64,000 nucleotides of DNA from Dyella psychrodurans (GCF_003363265.1 NZ_QRBF01000001.1:776451-840450), one strand, 5' to 3'; counted from the first letter of the stretch, positions 8,587 through 19,290 are shown. A program made the numbers and translations. The notes: generated from the sequence alone by a model not told the origin.

Positions 8587-8712
8587 GTTTTTTTCCACAG
8601 GTTGGCGTGCGGTCGATTTGTGTCCCGCCACCGCAGGGGCGATGCACGTCGGGCCTGTTCCTTGGCGACCTGGGTGCAGAGCCGAACCTTGTGAAAGGCC
8701 GGCTCCGCTGGT

Positions 8713-10071
8713 TCACGAGCGTTCGGCTGTGGATTTTACGACGTCTGCGAGTCGCTGGGCCAACGCTTTGACTTCGGCCGCATCGGCAGCCTCCACGGTG
8801 ACGCGCACCACCGGTTCGGTGCCCGAGGCGCGCAGCACCACGCGACCTCGGCCATGCAGCGCCTGCTCGGTGTCGGCCAGCGCCTTGCGCACCGCGTCGC
8901 TGTCGAGCGCCTCGCGTGCGCCGTTGGCGCGTACGTTGATCATCACCTGCGGCATCTTGTGCAAGCCCTGGCGTGCGGTGGCCAGATCCTGGCCTGCGAG
9001 CTTCAGGGCTTCGAGCACCGCCAGCGCAGCAACGATGCCATCGCCCGTGGTCGCGCGATCGAGGCAAAGCACGTGTCCGGAGGTTTCTCCGCCCAACACC
9101 CCATCGTGCTCTTTCAGTTTCTGGAGAACGAAGCGGTCGCCCACGTTGGCGCGAATCAGCTCGATCCCCTGGTCGCCCAGCGCCTTCTGCAAGCCGAAGT
9201 TGCTCATCGACGTGCCGACGACGGGCCCTTTGAGCACGCCACGCGCATGCCAGCTGCGGGCCAGCACGTAGAGAATATCGTCGCCGTCACCCAGCTCGCC
9301 GTTGCGATCGACCATCTGCAAGCGATCGCCATCGCCGTCGAAGGCGAAACCGATGTCGGCCTTGTGCTCCAACACGGCACGCTGCAGCGCCTGCGGATGC
9401 ATCGAGCCGATGTTGTGATTGATGTTGAAGCCGTCCGGGCGATCGCCGATGACGTGCATTTCCGCGCCGAGCTCGGCGAACACCTTGGGAGCCGCCTGAT
9501 AGGTGGCGCCGTGCGCGCAGTCCAGCACGATTTTCATGCCTGCGAGGCTGAAATCTTCAGGCACGGTGGATTTGCAGAATTCGGCGTAGCGGGTCACCGC
9601 ATCGGTGACGCGCACCACCTTGCCGAGGTTTTCCGAATCGACGGTGGTGAACTCGGCATCGGTTTCGCGCTCGATGGCCAGTTCGATGTCATCGGAGAGT
9701 TTTTCGCCGTCCGCAGAGAAGAACTTGATGCCGTTGTCGCAATGCGGGTTGTGCGATGCGCTGATCACGATGCCTGCATCCGCGCGCAGGCTGCGCGTGA
9801 GATAGGCGACGGCAGGCGTGGGCATCGGACCGAACAGGCGAACGTCAGCGCCCGCCGCAGCCAGGCCTGCTTCCAGCGCCGATTCGAACATGTAGCCGGA
9901 AACGCGCGTGTCCTTGCCGATCAGCACCAACGGACGGCCCGGCGACTTCTTCTGCTGACGCAATACCACGCCCAATGCGCGTCCGAGACGCAGCATGAAA
10001 TCCGCGCTGATCGGCCACTGCCCCACCCGGCCGCGGATGCCATCGGTACCAAAGTATTTGCGTTGATTCAT
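8713..10071 (-). CDS. glmM: Phosphoglucosamine mutase
   Basis: Converts glucosamine 6-phosphate to glucosamine 1-phosphate, on the way to UDP-GlcNAc for peptidoglycan and LPS. The 452-residue protein has FGTDGIRG near the N-terminus, the phosphoserine loop ISASHNPH (S106), the metal loop DGDGDR and the C-terminal phosphate site [12 protein letters not shown]. Length matches the family. It follows folP on the same strand, as in E. coli, with a 147-bp gap that carries a repeat hairpin. Confidence 0.97.
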   Translation of the reverse strand: MNQRKYFGTDGIRGRVGQWPISADFMLRLGRALGVVLRQQKKSPGRPLVLIGKDTRVSGYMFESALEAGLAAAGADVRLFGPMPTPAVAYLTRSLRADAGIVISASHNPHCDNGIKFFSADGEKLSDDIELAIERETDAEFTTVDSENLGKVVRVTDAVTRYAEFCKSTVPEDFSLAGMKIVLDCAHGATYQAAPKVFAELGAEMHVIGDRPDGFNINHNIGSMHPQALQRAVLEHKADIGFAFDGDGDRLQMVDRNGELGDGDDILYVLARSWHARGVLKGPVVGTSMSNFGLQKALGDQGIELIRANVGDRFVLQKLKEHDGVLGGETSGHVLCLDRATTGDGIVAALAVLEALKLAGQDLATARQGLHKMPQVMINVRANGAREALDSDAVRKALADTEQALHGRGRVVLRASGTEPVVRVTVEAADAAEVKALAQRLADVVKSTAERS

Positions 10072-10165
10072 CGAACATCCTGCTTCAAAACTGTTTTCCT
10101 GCTCCCTGCCCTGTTTACGGGGAGGGTTGGGGTGGGGTCGATCATTCTTGCCGAAAAGCCTGGAC

Positions 10166-10207
10166 AGCTTTACCCCCTCCCGACCTCTCCCTGCAAGCAG
10201 GGAGAGG
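10166..10207. repeat. Dispersed intergenic repeat with 11-bp hairpin
   Basis: AGCTTTACCCCCTCCC (10166-10181) recurs exactly at 59309-59324. It is followed by CCTCTCCCTGC (10184-10194), two bases, and its perfect reverse complement (10197-10207). Lying between folP and glmM, it may act as a processing or attenuation hairpin inside the operon, or simply be a REP-like element. Confidence 0.6.
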
Positions 10208-10218
10208 AGAAAGAGCGC

Positions 10219-11124
10219 TTAATCGTCGTCGGGCCAGCGGGGGACCTTGGGCGTATCGCGTCGTTCCGGCTTGTCGCCCGATTGCACGACATGCCACACC
10301 TTCAAGGCGTCCACGGTGGCGGCGACATCATGGGCGCGCACCATGCGCGCGCCACGCTGAACCGCGATTAGCGCGGCTGCCACCGAACCGGCGGCGCGAT
10401 CGGCGGGATGCGTGTGCCCGGTGATCGTGCCGATCATCGATTTGCGCGAGAGCCCGACATAGACGCCACTGCCAAGATCGGCGAAGCGTTCCACGCGTCG
10501 CAAAAGCGCGAGGTTGTGTTCCAGGTCCTTGCCGAAGCCGAAACCGGGGTCGACCATCACCTTGCGCCGGTCGATGCCCGCCAGTTCGCACGCGAACAGG
10601 CGATCGGTGAGAAAACGATGCACTTCGCCGACCACATCGTCGTAGTGCGGCGCATCCTGCATGCCGCGCGGTTCGCCCTGCATGTGCATCAGGCAGATCG
10701 GCACGCGCAGTTCCGCTGCCGCATCCATCGCGCCTTCGCGGCGCAGCGCATAGACGTCGTTGATCATGCCCGCGCCGGCAGCCACCGCCGCGCGCATCAC
10801 TTCCGGCTTCGACGTATCCACGGCGACGGGAAGCGACGTGCGCGCAACCAGTTGCTCGATGACCGGCAACACACGGCGCAGTTCTTCTTCGGCGGAAACA
10901 TCCTCGGCGCCCGGCCGCGTGGATTCGCCGCCGATATCGAGCATGTCCGCGCCTTCTTCCACCAGGCGCAGCCCATGCGCCACGGCGGCATCGACATTCG
11001 CGAACTGGCCGCCGTCGGAAAACGAATCGGGCGTGACGTTGACGATGCCGACGACGCGCGGACGATCCAGCGTCAACGGACGGCCGTTGCAATCGAGCAC
11101 GGTAGCGAACAGATCCGTCGACAT
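10219..11124 (-). CDS. folP: Dihydropteroate synthase
   Basis: Joins p-aminobenzoate to hydroxymethyl-dihydropterin pyrophosphate in folate synthesis and is the sulfonamide target. The 301-residue protein has VGIVNVTPDSFSDGG (pterin site), DIGGESTRPGAE, VDTSKPEV, MINDVYALR, LMHMQGEP, DPGFGFGKDLEHN and SRKSMIG, all in order. GGAGTAAGCAGC precedes the ATG. It starts 5 bp after the orn stop, so orn and folP are co-transcribed, with glmM next. Confidence 0.97.
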   Translation of the reverse strand: MSTDLFATVLDCNGRPLTLDRPRVVGIVNVTPDSFSDGGQFANVDAAVAHGLRLVEEGADMLDIGGESTRPGAEDVSAEEELRRVLPVIEQLVARTSLPVAVDTSKPEVMRAAVAAGAGMINDVYALRREGAMDAAAELRVPICLMHMQGEPRGMQDAPHYDDVVGEVHRFLTDRLFACELAGIDRRKVMVDPGFGFGKDLEHNLALLRRVERFADLGSGVYVGLSRKSMIGTITGHTHPADRAAGSVAAALIAVQRGARMVRAHDVAATVDALKVWHVVQSGDKPERRDTPKVPRWPDDD

Positions 11125-11129
11125 GCTGC

Positions 11130-11690
11130 TTACTCCGCGCCGCCCAGCGGCCCCATATAGCGGCGGTAATAGCGCAATTCGTCGATGGAGTCACGAATAT
11201 CCGACAACGCGGTATGCGCCGACTCCTTGTTGAAACCGCGACCGATCATAGGGGCCCAACGCCGCGCCAGCTCCTTGAGCGTGGACACGTCGAGGTTGCG
11301 GTAGTGGAAAAACCGCTCCAGCTGCGGCATCTGCCGATGCAGGAAGCGACGGTCCTGGCAGATGGAGTTGCCGCACATGGGCGATTTGCTGGGAACCACC
11401 CAGGGCTTGAGGAATTCCAGCGTGGCCCGTTCCGCTGCGGCGTGGTCCACGGTGGAGTTGATCACCTGGTCCCACAAACCCGAACGACGGTGCTGGTTGC
11501 GGTTCCAGGTGTCCATGGTCTCCAGCCGTTCCGCGTCGTGGCGGATGGCGAAGACAGGCCCCTCGGCCAGAATGGTGAGGTCCTTGTCGGTGACGATGGT
11601 GGCTATTTCGAGGACCGAATCGTTGTCGGTATCCAGACCCGTCATTTCGAGGTCGATCCAGATGAGATTGTCTTCGTTGACTTGGCTCAT
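11130..11690 (-). CDS. orn: Oligoribonuclease
   Basis: A 3'-5' exoribonuclease of the DEDDh family that degrades 2-5 nt RNAs and linear pGpG from c-di-GMP turnover. The 186-residue protein has [10 protein letters not shown] (first Asp-Glu), the [13 protein letters not shown] block with the second Asp, and [11 protein letters not shown] (His and Asp). GGAGGG before the ATG at 11690 fixes the start over the longer frame to 11720. It is divergent from sbcB, with 49 bp between starts. Confidence 0.97.
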   Translation of the reverse strand: MSQVNEDNLIWIDLEMTGLDTDNDSVLEIATIVTDKDLTILAEGPVFAIRHDAERLETMDTWNRNQHRRSGLWDQVINSTVDHAAAERATLEFLKPWVVPSKSPMCGNSICQDRRFLHRQMPQLERFFHYRNLDVSTLKELARRWAPMIGRGFNKESAHTALSDIRDSIDELRYYRRYMGPLGGAE

Positions 11691-11739
11691 GCGCCCTCCG
11701 TCCGACCAGTCTACCAGCACATCATGCGATGATCCGGTG

Positions 11740-13185
11740 ATGCAGACCCTTCTCTGGCACGACTACGAAACCTTCGGTACCGACTCCCGCCGCGACCGAC
11801 CGATCCAGTTCGCCGGCATCCGCACCAACATGGAGCTGGAAATCGTCGACGAGCCGGTGATGTTCTTCGCCAAGCCCCCGCGCGACATGCCCCCGTCGCC
11901 GGAGTCCTGCCTGATCACCGGGATCACCCCGCAACAGGCCGAACGGGATGGTGTCAGCGAAGCCGATTTTGCGGCCCGCGTGCACGAGCAACTGGCCGCC
12001 CCGGGCACCTGCAGCGTGGGCTACAACTCCTTGCGCTTCGACGACGAATTTACGCGCCAGCTGCTCTACCGCAACTTCTATGAGCCGTATGCGCGCGAAT
12101 GGGAAAACGGCAATTCACGCTGGGACCTGATCGACCTGGTGCGCATGTGCGCGGCGCTGCGCCCCGAAGTCATCGTGTGGCCGACGCGCGACGACGGCAT
12201 GCCCAGCTTCAAGCTGGAACATCTGGCCAGCGCCAATCATCTGCAACAGGAGCGTGCGCACGATGCCTTGTCGGACGTGCATGCGCTGATCGACCTGGCC
12301 CGCCTGATTCGGGTGCGCCAGCCGCGCCTGTGGGACTGGCATTACGGGCTGAGGCGCAAACAGCGCGTGTTCGAATTGCTCGACGTGACCAACATGACGC
12401 CGCTGGTGCATGTCTCTTCGCGCTATCCCGCGAGCCGTCATTGCCTGGCGGTGATCATTCCGCTGGCCGTGCATCCGAATCGGGCCGGCGAAATCATCGT
12501 GTACGACCTCGCGCAGGATCCGGCGGATCTTCTGGCGCTCGATGCCGGCGACATTGCCGATCGCATGTTCACGGCACGCGCCGATCTGCCCGAGGACGTT
12601 GCGCGCATTCCCTTGCGTACCGTTCACGCCAATCGCTCGCCGGCGCTGGCGCCTTTGTCGGTGCTCAAGGGCGCGGATATGCAGCGCCTTCAGCTGGATC
12701 TGGATCGCTGTCTTGCGCATGCCGAGCAACTGCGTGCTGCGACAGGATTGCGCGACAAATTGCGCGAGGTATTCCAGCAAGCCAGCGATTTGCCACCACC
12801 GGAAGATCCGGAATTGGCCTTGTACAGCGGCTTTCTGCCGGACTCCGACAAGCGACTGCTGCGCGACGTACGCACCACCCCGCCAGATCAGCTTGGACGG
12901 CGCGCCTTCGATTTTCGCGACGCACGCTATCCGGAACTGCTGTTCCGCTACCGCGCGCGGAACTGGCCCGAGACGCTGAGTACGGAAGAACGAGAACGTT
13001 GGGAAACCTTCCGGCTCCATCGACTCACCCGACCGACCGCTCTGACGTTGCTGACGCTTTCCGATTACTTCGCCCAATTGTCCGTCTTGCGCAGTAACTC
13101 GGCAGACGCCGAAAAATCCGCAATACTTGATCAGTTGCAAGCCTGGGGCGAGCAACTTGCCATCGAAGCCGGCATCACAGCCTGA
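11740..13185 (+). CDS. sbcB: Exodeoxyribonuclease I
   Basis: Degrades single-stranded DNA 3'-5' and works in recombination and mismatch repair. The 481-residue protein has the DEDDh signature: [10 protein letters not shown] (residues 6-15), [13 protein letters not shown], and the late [10 protein letters not shown]. The C-terminal exonuclease-I extension has [14 protein letters not shown] and the [12 protein letters not shown] helix. The ATG at 11740 gives the family length. It is divergent from orn and followed 19 bp later by the DUF2461 gene. Confidence 0.95.
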   Translation: MQTLLWHDYETFGTDSRRDRPIQFAGIRTNMELEIVDEPVMFFAKPPRDMPPSPESCLITGITPQQAERDGVSEADFAARVHEQLAAPGTCSVGYNSLRFDDEFTRQLLYRNFYEPYAREWENGNSRWDLIDLVRMCAALRPEVIVWPTRDDGMPSFKLEHLASANHLQQERAHDALSDVHALIDLARLIRVRQPRLWDWHYGLRRKQRVFELLDVTNMTPLVHVSSRYPASRHCLAVIIPLAVHPNRAGEIIVYDLAQDPADLLALDAGDIADRMFTARADLPEDVARIPLRTVHANRSPALAPLSVLKGADMQRLQLDLDRCLAHAEQLRAATGLRDKLREVFQQASDLPPPEDPELALYSGFLPDSDKRLLRDVRTTPPDQLGRRAFDFRDARYPELLFRYRARNWPETLSTEERERWETFRLHRLTRPTALTLLTLSDYFAQLSVLRSNSADAEKSAILDQLQAWGEQLAIEAGITA

Positions 13186-13204
13186 CCCTCGGAACTCCGA
13201 CACC

Positions 13205-13891
13205 ATGCCACGCGCTTATTTCACGCCAGCCACCTTCAAGTTTCTTCGCGCACTGAGCCGCAACAACCATCGCGAATGGTTCCTTGCGCACAAGGCCGAT
13301 TACGAAAAAGACGTGCGCGATCCGTTTCTGGCATTGATTACCGATCTGCAGGCGCCGCTGGCCAAGATCAGCGGACACTTTCGCGCCGATCCGCGCAAGA
13401 ACGGCGGTTCTTTGTTTCGCATTTATCGCGACACGCGCTTCTCGGGCGACAAGGAACCGTACAAGCCTTGGGCAAGCGCTCGTTTCTTCCATGAGCGGCG
13501 CCATGAAATTCCCGCGCCATCGTTCTACCTGCACATTCAGCCAGGCGACTGCTTTATCGGCGGTGGCATGTGGCATCCGGAAGCGGATGCCTTGAAGCGG
13601 CTTCGTGCCTTTATTGCCGACAATCCGGCGGCGTGGAAGCGTGCCACGCAAAGCAAGACTTTCAGTGATCACTTCACGTTCTGGGGCGAATCGTTGACGC
13701 GGCCGCCGCGTGGTTTCGATCCGGAGCATGAGCTGATCGAGGATCTGAAGCGAAAGGATTTTGCTGCGGGTGAAAACTTTGAAGAGTCGCTCGCCTGCTC
13801 GTCGGAGCTGCTGCCTTATATGGTGGCAAGCTACAAACGGATCGCGCCGATGATTGATTATTTGTGCGCTTCGCAAGAGCTGGATTTCTAG
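13205..13891 (+). CDS. DUF2461 family protein
   Basis: A 228-residue protein with the DUF2461 pattern: FTPATFKFLRALSRNNHREW at the start, SLFRIYRDTRFSGDKEPYK in the centre, FYLHIQPGDCFIGGGMWHP, and a C-terminal LACSSELLPYMVASYKR. The family (TIGR02453) is widespread but has no established function. The ATG at 13205 gives the conserved N-terminus; the frame extends upstream into sbcB. It is probably co-transcribed with sbcB. Confidence 0.9.
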   Translation: MPRAYFTPATFKFLRALSRNNHREWFLAHKADYEKDVRDPFLALITDLQAPLAKISGHFRADPRKNGGSLFRIYRDTRFSGDKEPYKPWASARFFHERRHEIPAPSFYLHIQPGDCFIGGGMWHPEADALKRLRAFIADNPAAWKRATQSKTFSDHFTFWGESLTRPPRGFDPEHELIEDLKRKDFAAGENFEESLACSSELLPYMVASYKRIAPMIDYLCASQELDF

Positions 13892-13915
13892 CCCATTCGC
13901 GTCACTACCCTCTCG

Positions 13916-14065
13916 TCATTGACCAGCTTCGCTGTTGAAAAGCACTTCGGCGCAGGCCGGAATCCAGTGTCGGAAAGCCATGATTGTGCGATGACTGACA
14001 TGTTCTCTCGTCACTGGATTCCGGCCTGCGCCGAAGTGCTTTTCAACAGCGAAGCTGGTCAATGA
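13916..14065. repeat. Perfect 54-bp inverted repeat
   Basis: Positions 13916-13969 and 14012-14065 are exact reverse complements over 54 bp, with a 42-bp spacer. The element lies between the 3' ends of the DUF2461 gene (+) and lysS (-), so RNA from either side would fold into a very long hairpin. No T-runs follow, no ORF lies in the spacer, and arms this long and this perfect exceed ordinary terminators. Confidence 0.95.
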
Positions 14066-14089
14066 CGGCCATATAGGTGCTTGTTTGAC

Positions 14090-15610
<1,521 letters not shown>

Positions 15611-15719
15611 GGATGGTCCGTTTTGTGCCGACGCTCGCTCAGGGCGTCGAATGTTTCTTTATATATCGTTTGATGACCCGGCAACGCGGCTCGGCTTTCT
15701 TGCGGTACAAGACTGGCCG

Positions 15720-16028
15720 TCAATCGCCTTTGTGAAACACCTGCTTGACCGCGTGCTTGGTCGCATCCCAACCCTCACGCGTGCCATGCGCAATGCCGCG
15801 CCCCGCATCCGCCGCGCCATGCCCGATCGACTTCGCCACATGGGCCGTCCCGTGTCCGACGGTCTTGGCGACATGCGCGGTGCCGTGCCCAATGTCGCGG
15901 GCACCGTTGCCGATGCCGTGTCCGACCGTCTTCGCATCCTGCTTGAAGCCTTGGCCGAAGGCACTCGTCGTGCCGGCCGCCAACAGCGCACAGGCGAGCA
16001 GTATTCCGGAGATCTTCCTGCCGTTCAT
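15720..16028 (-). CDS. Small secreted Gly/His/Ala repeat protein
   Basis: A 102-residue protein with a signal peptide (MNGRKISGILLACALLA, likely cleavage after AFG) from the ATG at 16028. The mature part consists of 11-residue units with the pattern xVGHGTAHVAK, seen in four or five copies: KTVGHGIGNGARD, IGHGTAHVAKT, VGHGTAHVAKS, IGHGAADAGRG, IAHGTREGWD. It ends in KHAVKQVFHKGD. Eleven-residue helical repeats recall LEA-like or apolipoprotein-like amphipathic helices, and the many His could bind metal. No family is recognised. It sits between prfB and lysS on their strand. Confidence 0.75.
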   Translation of the reverse strand: MNGRKISGILLACALLAAGTTSAFGQGFKQDAKTVGHGIGNGARDIGHGTAHVAKTVGHGTAHVAKSIGHGAADAGRGIAHGTREGWDATKHAVKQVFHKGD

Positions 16029-16067
16029 GCGGTGACTCCGTATTCGGTGATCAGGCACTTTCGTATA

Positions 16068-17193
16068 TCACGCATCGAGGCGCTTGGCGCCGGCGTCCAG
16101 GCCGGATTTCAAGCTGGCTTCCACGAATTCGTCGAGATCGCCGTCGAGCACTTTCTGCGTATCGGTGCGTTCGATGCCGGTACGCAGGTCCTTGATGCGG
16201 CTCTGGTCCAGCACATAGTTGCGAATCTGGCTGCCCCAGCCGATGTCCGATTTGGAAGCCTCCAACGCGTTCTTTTCCGCGTTACGCTTCTGGATCTCGA
16301 TCTCGTACAGCTTCGCGGCCAGCATCTTCATGGCGCGATCGCGGTTGGCGTGCTGGCTGCGCTCGGTCTGGCACGCCACCACGACACCGCTGGGTACGTG
16401 CGTGATACGCACGGCCGATTCGGTCTTGTTGACGTGCTGGCCGCCGGCGCCGGACGAACGATACACGTCGGTCTTCAAATCGGCCGGATTGATCTCGATG
16501 TCGATGTCGTCGTCGACTTCGGGCGAGACGAACACCGAGGTGAAGCTGGTGTGGCGTCGGTTGTCGGAATCGAACGGGCTTTTGCGCACCAGGCGATGCA
16601 CGCCGATTTCGGTTTTCAGCCAGCCATAGGCGTAATCGCCTTCCACGCGGAAGGTGGCGGATTTGATGCCGGCGACTTCGCCCGCGCTCACTTCCATCAA
16701 TTCGGTTTTCCAGCCGCGCCACTCGCACCAGCGCAGGTACATGCGCAGCAGCATTTCGGCCCAGTCCTGCGCCTCGGTGCCGCCGGCACCGGCCTGGATA
16801 TCGACGAAGGCATTGGCCGAATCCATCTTGCCGGAGAACATGCGCTGGAATTCCAGCTTGCCGACCTGGCCTTCGAGCTGGCCGACGTCGGTGACCACGG
16901 ATTGCACCGTGGCCTCGTCGCCGTCGGCAGCGGCCATTTCCAGCAATTCGCCGGCGTCGGCGAGACCGGAGGTAATGCGGTCGATGCCGCTGACGATGGT
17001 GTCGAGACGGGCGCGTTCGCGGCCCAGTTCCTGCGCGCGCGGCGGATCGTCCCAGACGTTGGGGCTTTCCAGTTCGCGGCTTACTTCTTCGAGACGTTCA
17101 CGCTTGGTGTCGTAGTCAAAGATACCCCCTAAGCGATTCGATGCGGCCCTTGAGGTCCGCGATCTGCGCGAGGATCGGATTGGTTTCGATCAT
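16068..17193 (-). CDS. prfB: Peptide chain release factor 2 (programmed frameshift)
   Basis: RF2 recognises UGA and UAA stop codons. The gene is in two frames: 25 codons from the ATG at 17193 ([20 protein letters not shown]), then an in-frame UGA at 17118-17116 that must be passed by a +1 shift. Reading continues from the GAC at 17117 to the stop at 16068, giving about 374 residues. The body has [20 protein letters not shown] (catalytic GGQ) and [12 protein letters not shown] plain ORF reading would wrongly start the gene near 16946. SPF-type specificity loop coding is within the [13 protein letters not shown] segment. Confidence 0.97.
17115..17130 (-). promoter_or_regulatory. prfB +1 programmed frameshift site
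   Basis: On the minus strand AGGGGG (17130-17125) lies just before CTTTGAC (17121-17115). The purine block acts as an internal Shine-Dalgarno and CTT slips one base so that GAC is read instead of UGA. This is the classical autoregulatory site: scarce RF2 promotes the shift and more RF2 is made. Confidence 0.95.
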
Positions 17194-17287
17194 GTCGGAT
17201 TGAACCTGATGTGGCGGCGCCATTAGGGCGCGAATCAAACGGTTATCGTAGCAAACCGGGCGCGAATGCGCCTAGCGCTCCGCCCTG

Positions 17288-17329
17288 GAGCGCCGGCCGG
17301 GACCGGCGCTATCGCGGTTTTCAACCGCG
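17288..17329 (-). terminator. Hairpins downstream of asnB
   Basis: Two GC-rich hairpins lie 60-100 nt past the asnB stop: CGCGGTT/AACCGCG (17313-17329) and AGCGCCGG/CCGGCGCT (17289-17310). They may end or stabilise the asnB transcript, but there is no T-run. Confidence 0.35.
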
Positions 17330-17390
17330 TCCCAGCGCTGCGAGGCCGCCCCGGTCGAAGTCGGCCATCGCTTCAACCGTCGCGCGGCAT

Positions 17391-19067
17391 TCAACTCAAG
17401 GTATCGAGCGCGTGACTGTGTACGCCCTTCACGGCACGCCCTGACGGATCGGCCATGTTGGCAAATGTCGGGTCCCATGCGAGTGCCGCGGGCGACGAGC
17501 ACGCAATCGATTTGCCGCCCGGCACCGTCGCCGCGCAGGCTTCGCCCGGAAAGTGCTTCTCGAAAATGCGGCGGTAGAGATAGGCCTCTTTGGTCGCCGG
17601 CGTGTTGAACGGATAGCGCGACGCGGCGGCCGCAAATTCACGATCGCTGATCGCCTGCTCGGCGTGGGCTTTCAGTCCATCGATCCAGCCATAGCCGACG
17701 CCATCGCTGAACTGTTCTTTCTGCCGCCACAGGATCGACTCGGGCAACGCGCCCTGGAACGCCTCGCGCAGCACGGCTTTTTCGATGCGTCCCTTGCCCG
17801 CCATCTTGCGCGCCGCATCCATGCCCATGGCCACTTCCATGAATTCCAGATCGAGGAACGGCACGCGCGCTTCCACGCCCCAGGCCATCATCGATTTGTT
17901 GGCGCGCAGACAGTCGTAACTGTGCAGCGCATCGATCTTGCGCACGGTTTCTTCATGGAAGGCTTCCGCGGACGGTGCTTTGTGGAAGTAGAGATAGCCG
18001 CCGAAAATTTCATCCGCGCCTTCGCCCGACAGCACCATCTTCACGCCCATCGCCTTGATGCGTCGTGCGAGCAGATACATCGGCGTGGATGCGCGAATGG
18101 TCGTGACGTCGTAGGTCTCGATATGGCGGATCACTTCCGGCAATGCATCCAGGCCTTCCCAGAAGGTGTAGACGAATCCGTGATGCACCGTGCCCAGGGC
18201 ATCGGCCACGACTTTCGCTGCCGCCAGATCGGGCGAGCCCGTCAGGCCGATCGCGAAGGAGTGCAGTCGCGGCCACCAGGCTTCGCTGCGATCGTCGTCC
18301 TCGATGCGTTCGCGTGCGTAGCGGGCGGCGCACGCTGCAACCAGCGACGAATCCAGTCCGCCTGACAACAGCACGCCATAGGGCACGTCCGTCATCAACT
18401 GGCGATGCACCGCCTGTTCGAAAGCTTGCCGCAGCTTGGCCGGCGTGGGCGATTTGTCTTTCGTCTCGGCGTAATCGCGCCACGGGCGATGGTAGTAACG
18501 CTGCAACGCGCCGGTCGTGCTGTCGTAGACATGTCCCGGCGGAAACGGTGCCACATCGGCACACACGCCTACCAAGGCTTTCATTTCCGAGGCCACGCAC
18601 AGCCTGCCGTGCGAATCGTGGCCCCAGTAGAGAGGACATACACCGATTGGATCGCGTGCAATCAGATAGCGCTGCGCATCGCCATCCCAAAGGGCGAACG
18701 CGAAAATGCCGTTGAGCTTGCCGAGAAAATCGGCACCGTGTTCCAGGTAGAGCGCATTGATCACTTCGCAATCCGACCCGGTCGTGAAGTCGTAATCGCT
18801 CTTGGCGCGCAGCTCGCGGTGGTTGTAGATCTCGCCGTTCACCGCCAAGGCCAGCTTTCCATCACGCGAGCGCAGCGGCTGCGCGCCGCTGGCCGGGTCG
18901 ACGATGGCCAGGCGCTCGTGCACCAGGATCACCCCGGCGTCCACGAACACCCCGCTCCAGTCCGGCCCGCGATGGCGCTGACGCTGCGACAGCTCCAGGG
19001 CCGACAGGCGTAATGCAGCGAGGTCGTCGCCGGGCTGCAGGTCGAACATTCCGAAAATGGCACACAT
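17391..19067 (-). CDS. asnB: Asparagine synthase (glutamine-hydrolysing)
   Basis: Makes asparagine from aspartate with glutamine as nitrogen donor and ATP. The 558-residue protein begins MCAIFGMF, so Cys2 is the N-terminal nucleophile of the glutaminase domain, followed by RHRGPDWSG, NGEIYNH and GSDCEVI. The synthetase domain has the PP-loop LLSGGLDSSLVAA, LSGEGADEIFGGYLYFHKAP and the VEARVPFLDLEFM block. Length matches E. coli AsnB (554). It is preceded by an Asn-rich leader peptide and a strong terminator between leader and start codon, arranged as a transcription attenuator. Regulation by asparagine supply is therefore likely. Confidence 0.96.
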   Translation of the reverse strand: MCAIFGMFDLQPGDDLAALRLSALELSQRQRHRGPDWSGVFVDAGVILVHERLAIVDPASGAQPLRSRDGKLALAVNGEIYNHRELRAKSDYDFTTGSDCEVINALYLEHGADFLGKLNGIFAFALWDGDAQRYLIARDPIGVCPLYWGHDSHGRLCVASEMKALVGVCADVAPFPPGHVYDSTTGALQRYYHRPWRDYAETKDKSPTPAKLRQAFEQAVHRQLMTDVPYGVLLSGGLDSSLVAACAARYARERIEDDDRSEAWWPRLHSFAIGLTGSPDLAAAKVVADALGTVHHGFVYTFWEGLDALPEVIRHIETYDVTTIRASTPMYLLARRIKAMGVKMVLSGEGADEIFGGYLYFHKAPSAEAFHEETVRKIDALHSYDCLRANKSMMAWGVEARVPFLDLEFMEVAMGMDAARKMAGKGRIEKAVLREAFQGALPESILWRQKEQFSDGVGYGWIDGLKAHAEQAISDREFAAAASRYPFNTPATKEAYLYRRIFEKHFPGEACAATVPGGKSIACSSPAALAWDPTFANMADPSGRAVKGVHSHALDTLS

Positions 19068-19099
19068 GACAGTTTTCCCTTTGCTCGGTGGTGAAGCGT

Positions 19100-19134
19100 A
19101 AAAACAAAAGGGCCCGCACTTGGCGGGCCCTTTT
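19100..19134 (-). terminator. Intrinsic terminator between asnB leader and asnB
   Basis: On the minus strand the 12-nt arm AAAAGGGCCCGC (19134-19123) pairs perfectly with GCGGGCCCTTTT (19117-19106) over a 5-nt loop, and a T-rich tail (TTTTGTTTTT) follows. It ends 33 nt before the asnB start codon, so it would block asnB unless prevented from folding. This is the position of an attenuator terminator (3:4 stem). Confidence 0.9.
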
Positions 19135-19187
19135 GCGTGTGTAGGTTGGTTGCTTCGTCTACACGCCGGCCCGCCCGTGATTACGGG
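19122..19187 (-). promoter_or_regulatory. Putative antiterminator and pause stems of the asnB attenuator
   Basis: GGCGGGCC (19175-19168, codons 39-41 of the leader peptide) is exactly complementary to GGCCCGCC (19129-19122), the upstream arm of the terminator, giving an 8-bp all-GC antiterminator. A competing 5-bp hairpin CCCGT-AATC-ACGGG (19187-19174) overlaps the same arm and the last Asn codon. The three mutually exclusive stems follow the 1:2, 2:3, 3:4 logic of his and trp attenuators. Confidence 0.7.
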
Positions 19188-19290
19188 TATTGTTATTGGC
19201 GTTATTATTCAGGCCGTTCGCAGCCACGACCGCGTTCGCCGGCAGAATGGCGGCGGTAAAGGCGATGTGGCGGACGACGAAAGCGTTCAT
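19159..19290 (-). CDS. Asn-rich leader peptide of asnB
   Basis: A 43-codon reading frame from the ATG at 19290 to the UAG at 19161-19159. Ten of 43 residues are Asn, and the core is GLNNNANNNTRN (residues 26-37), where seven of ten positions 28-37 are Asn. A ribosome stalled at the Asn codons 28-34 would stay upstream of the antiterminator arm at 19175-19168. A ribosome reaching the stop codon would cover that arm. This geometry favours asnB expression when charged tRNA-Asn is scarce. The ribosome binding site is weak (GTGG only), and GTG or TTG starts upstream in the same frame are possible. I see no convincing promoter. It lies divergent from the porin gene. Confidence 0.75.
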   Translation of the reverse strand: MNAFVVRHIAFTAAILPANAVVAANGLNNNANNNTRNHGRAGV

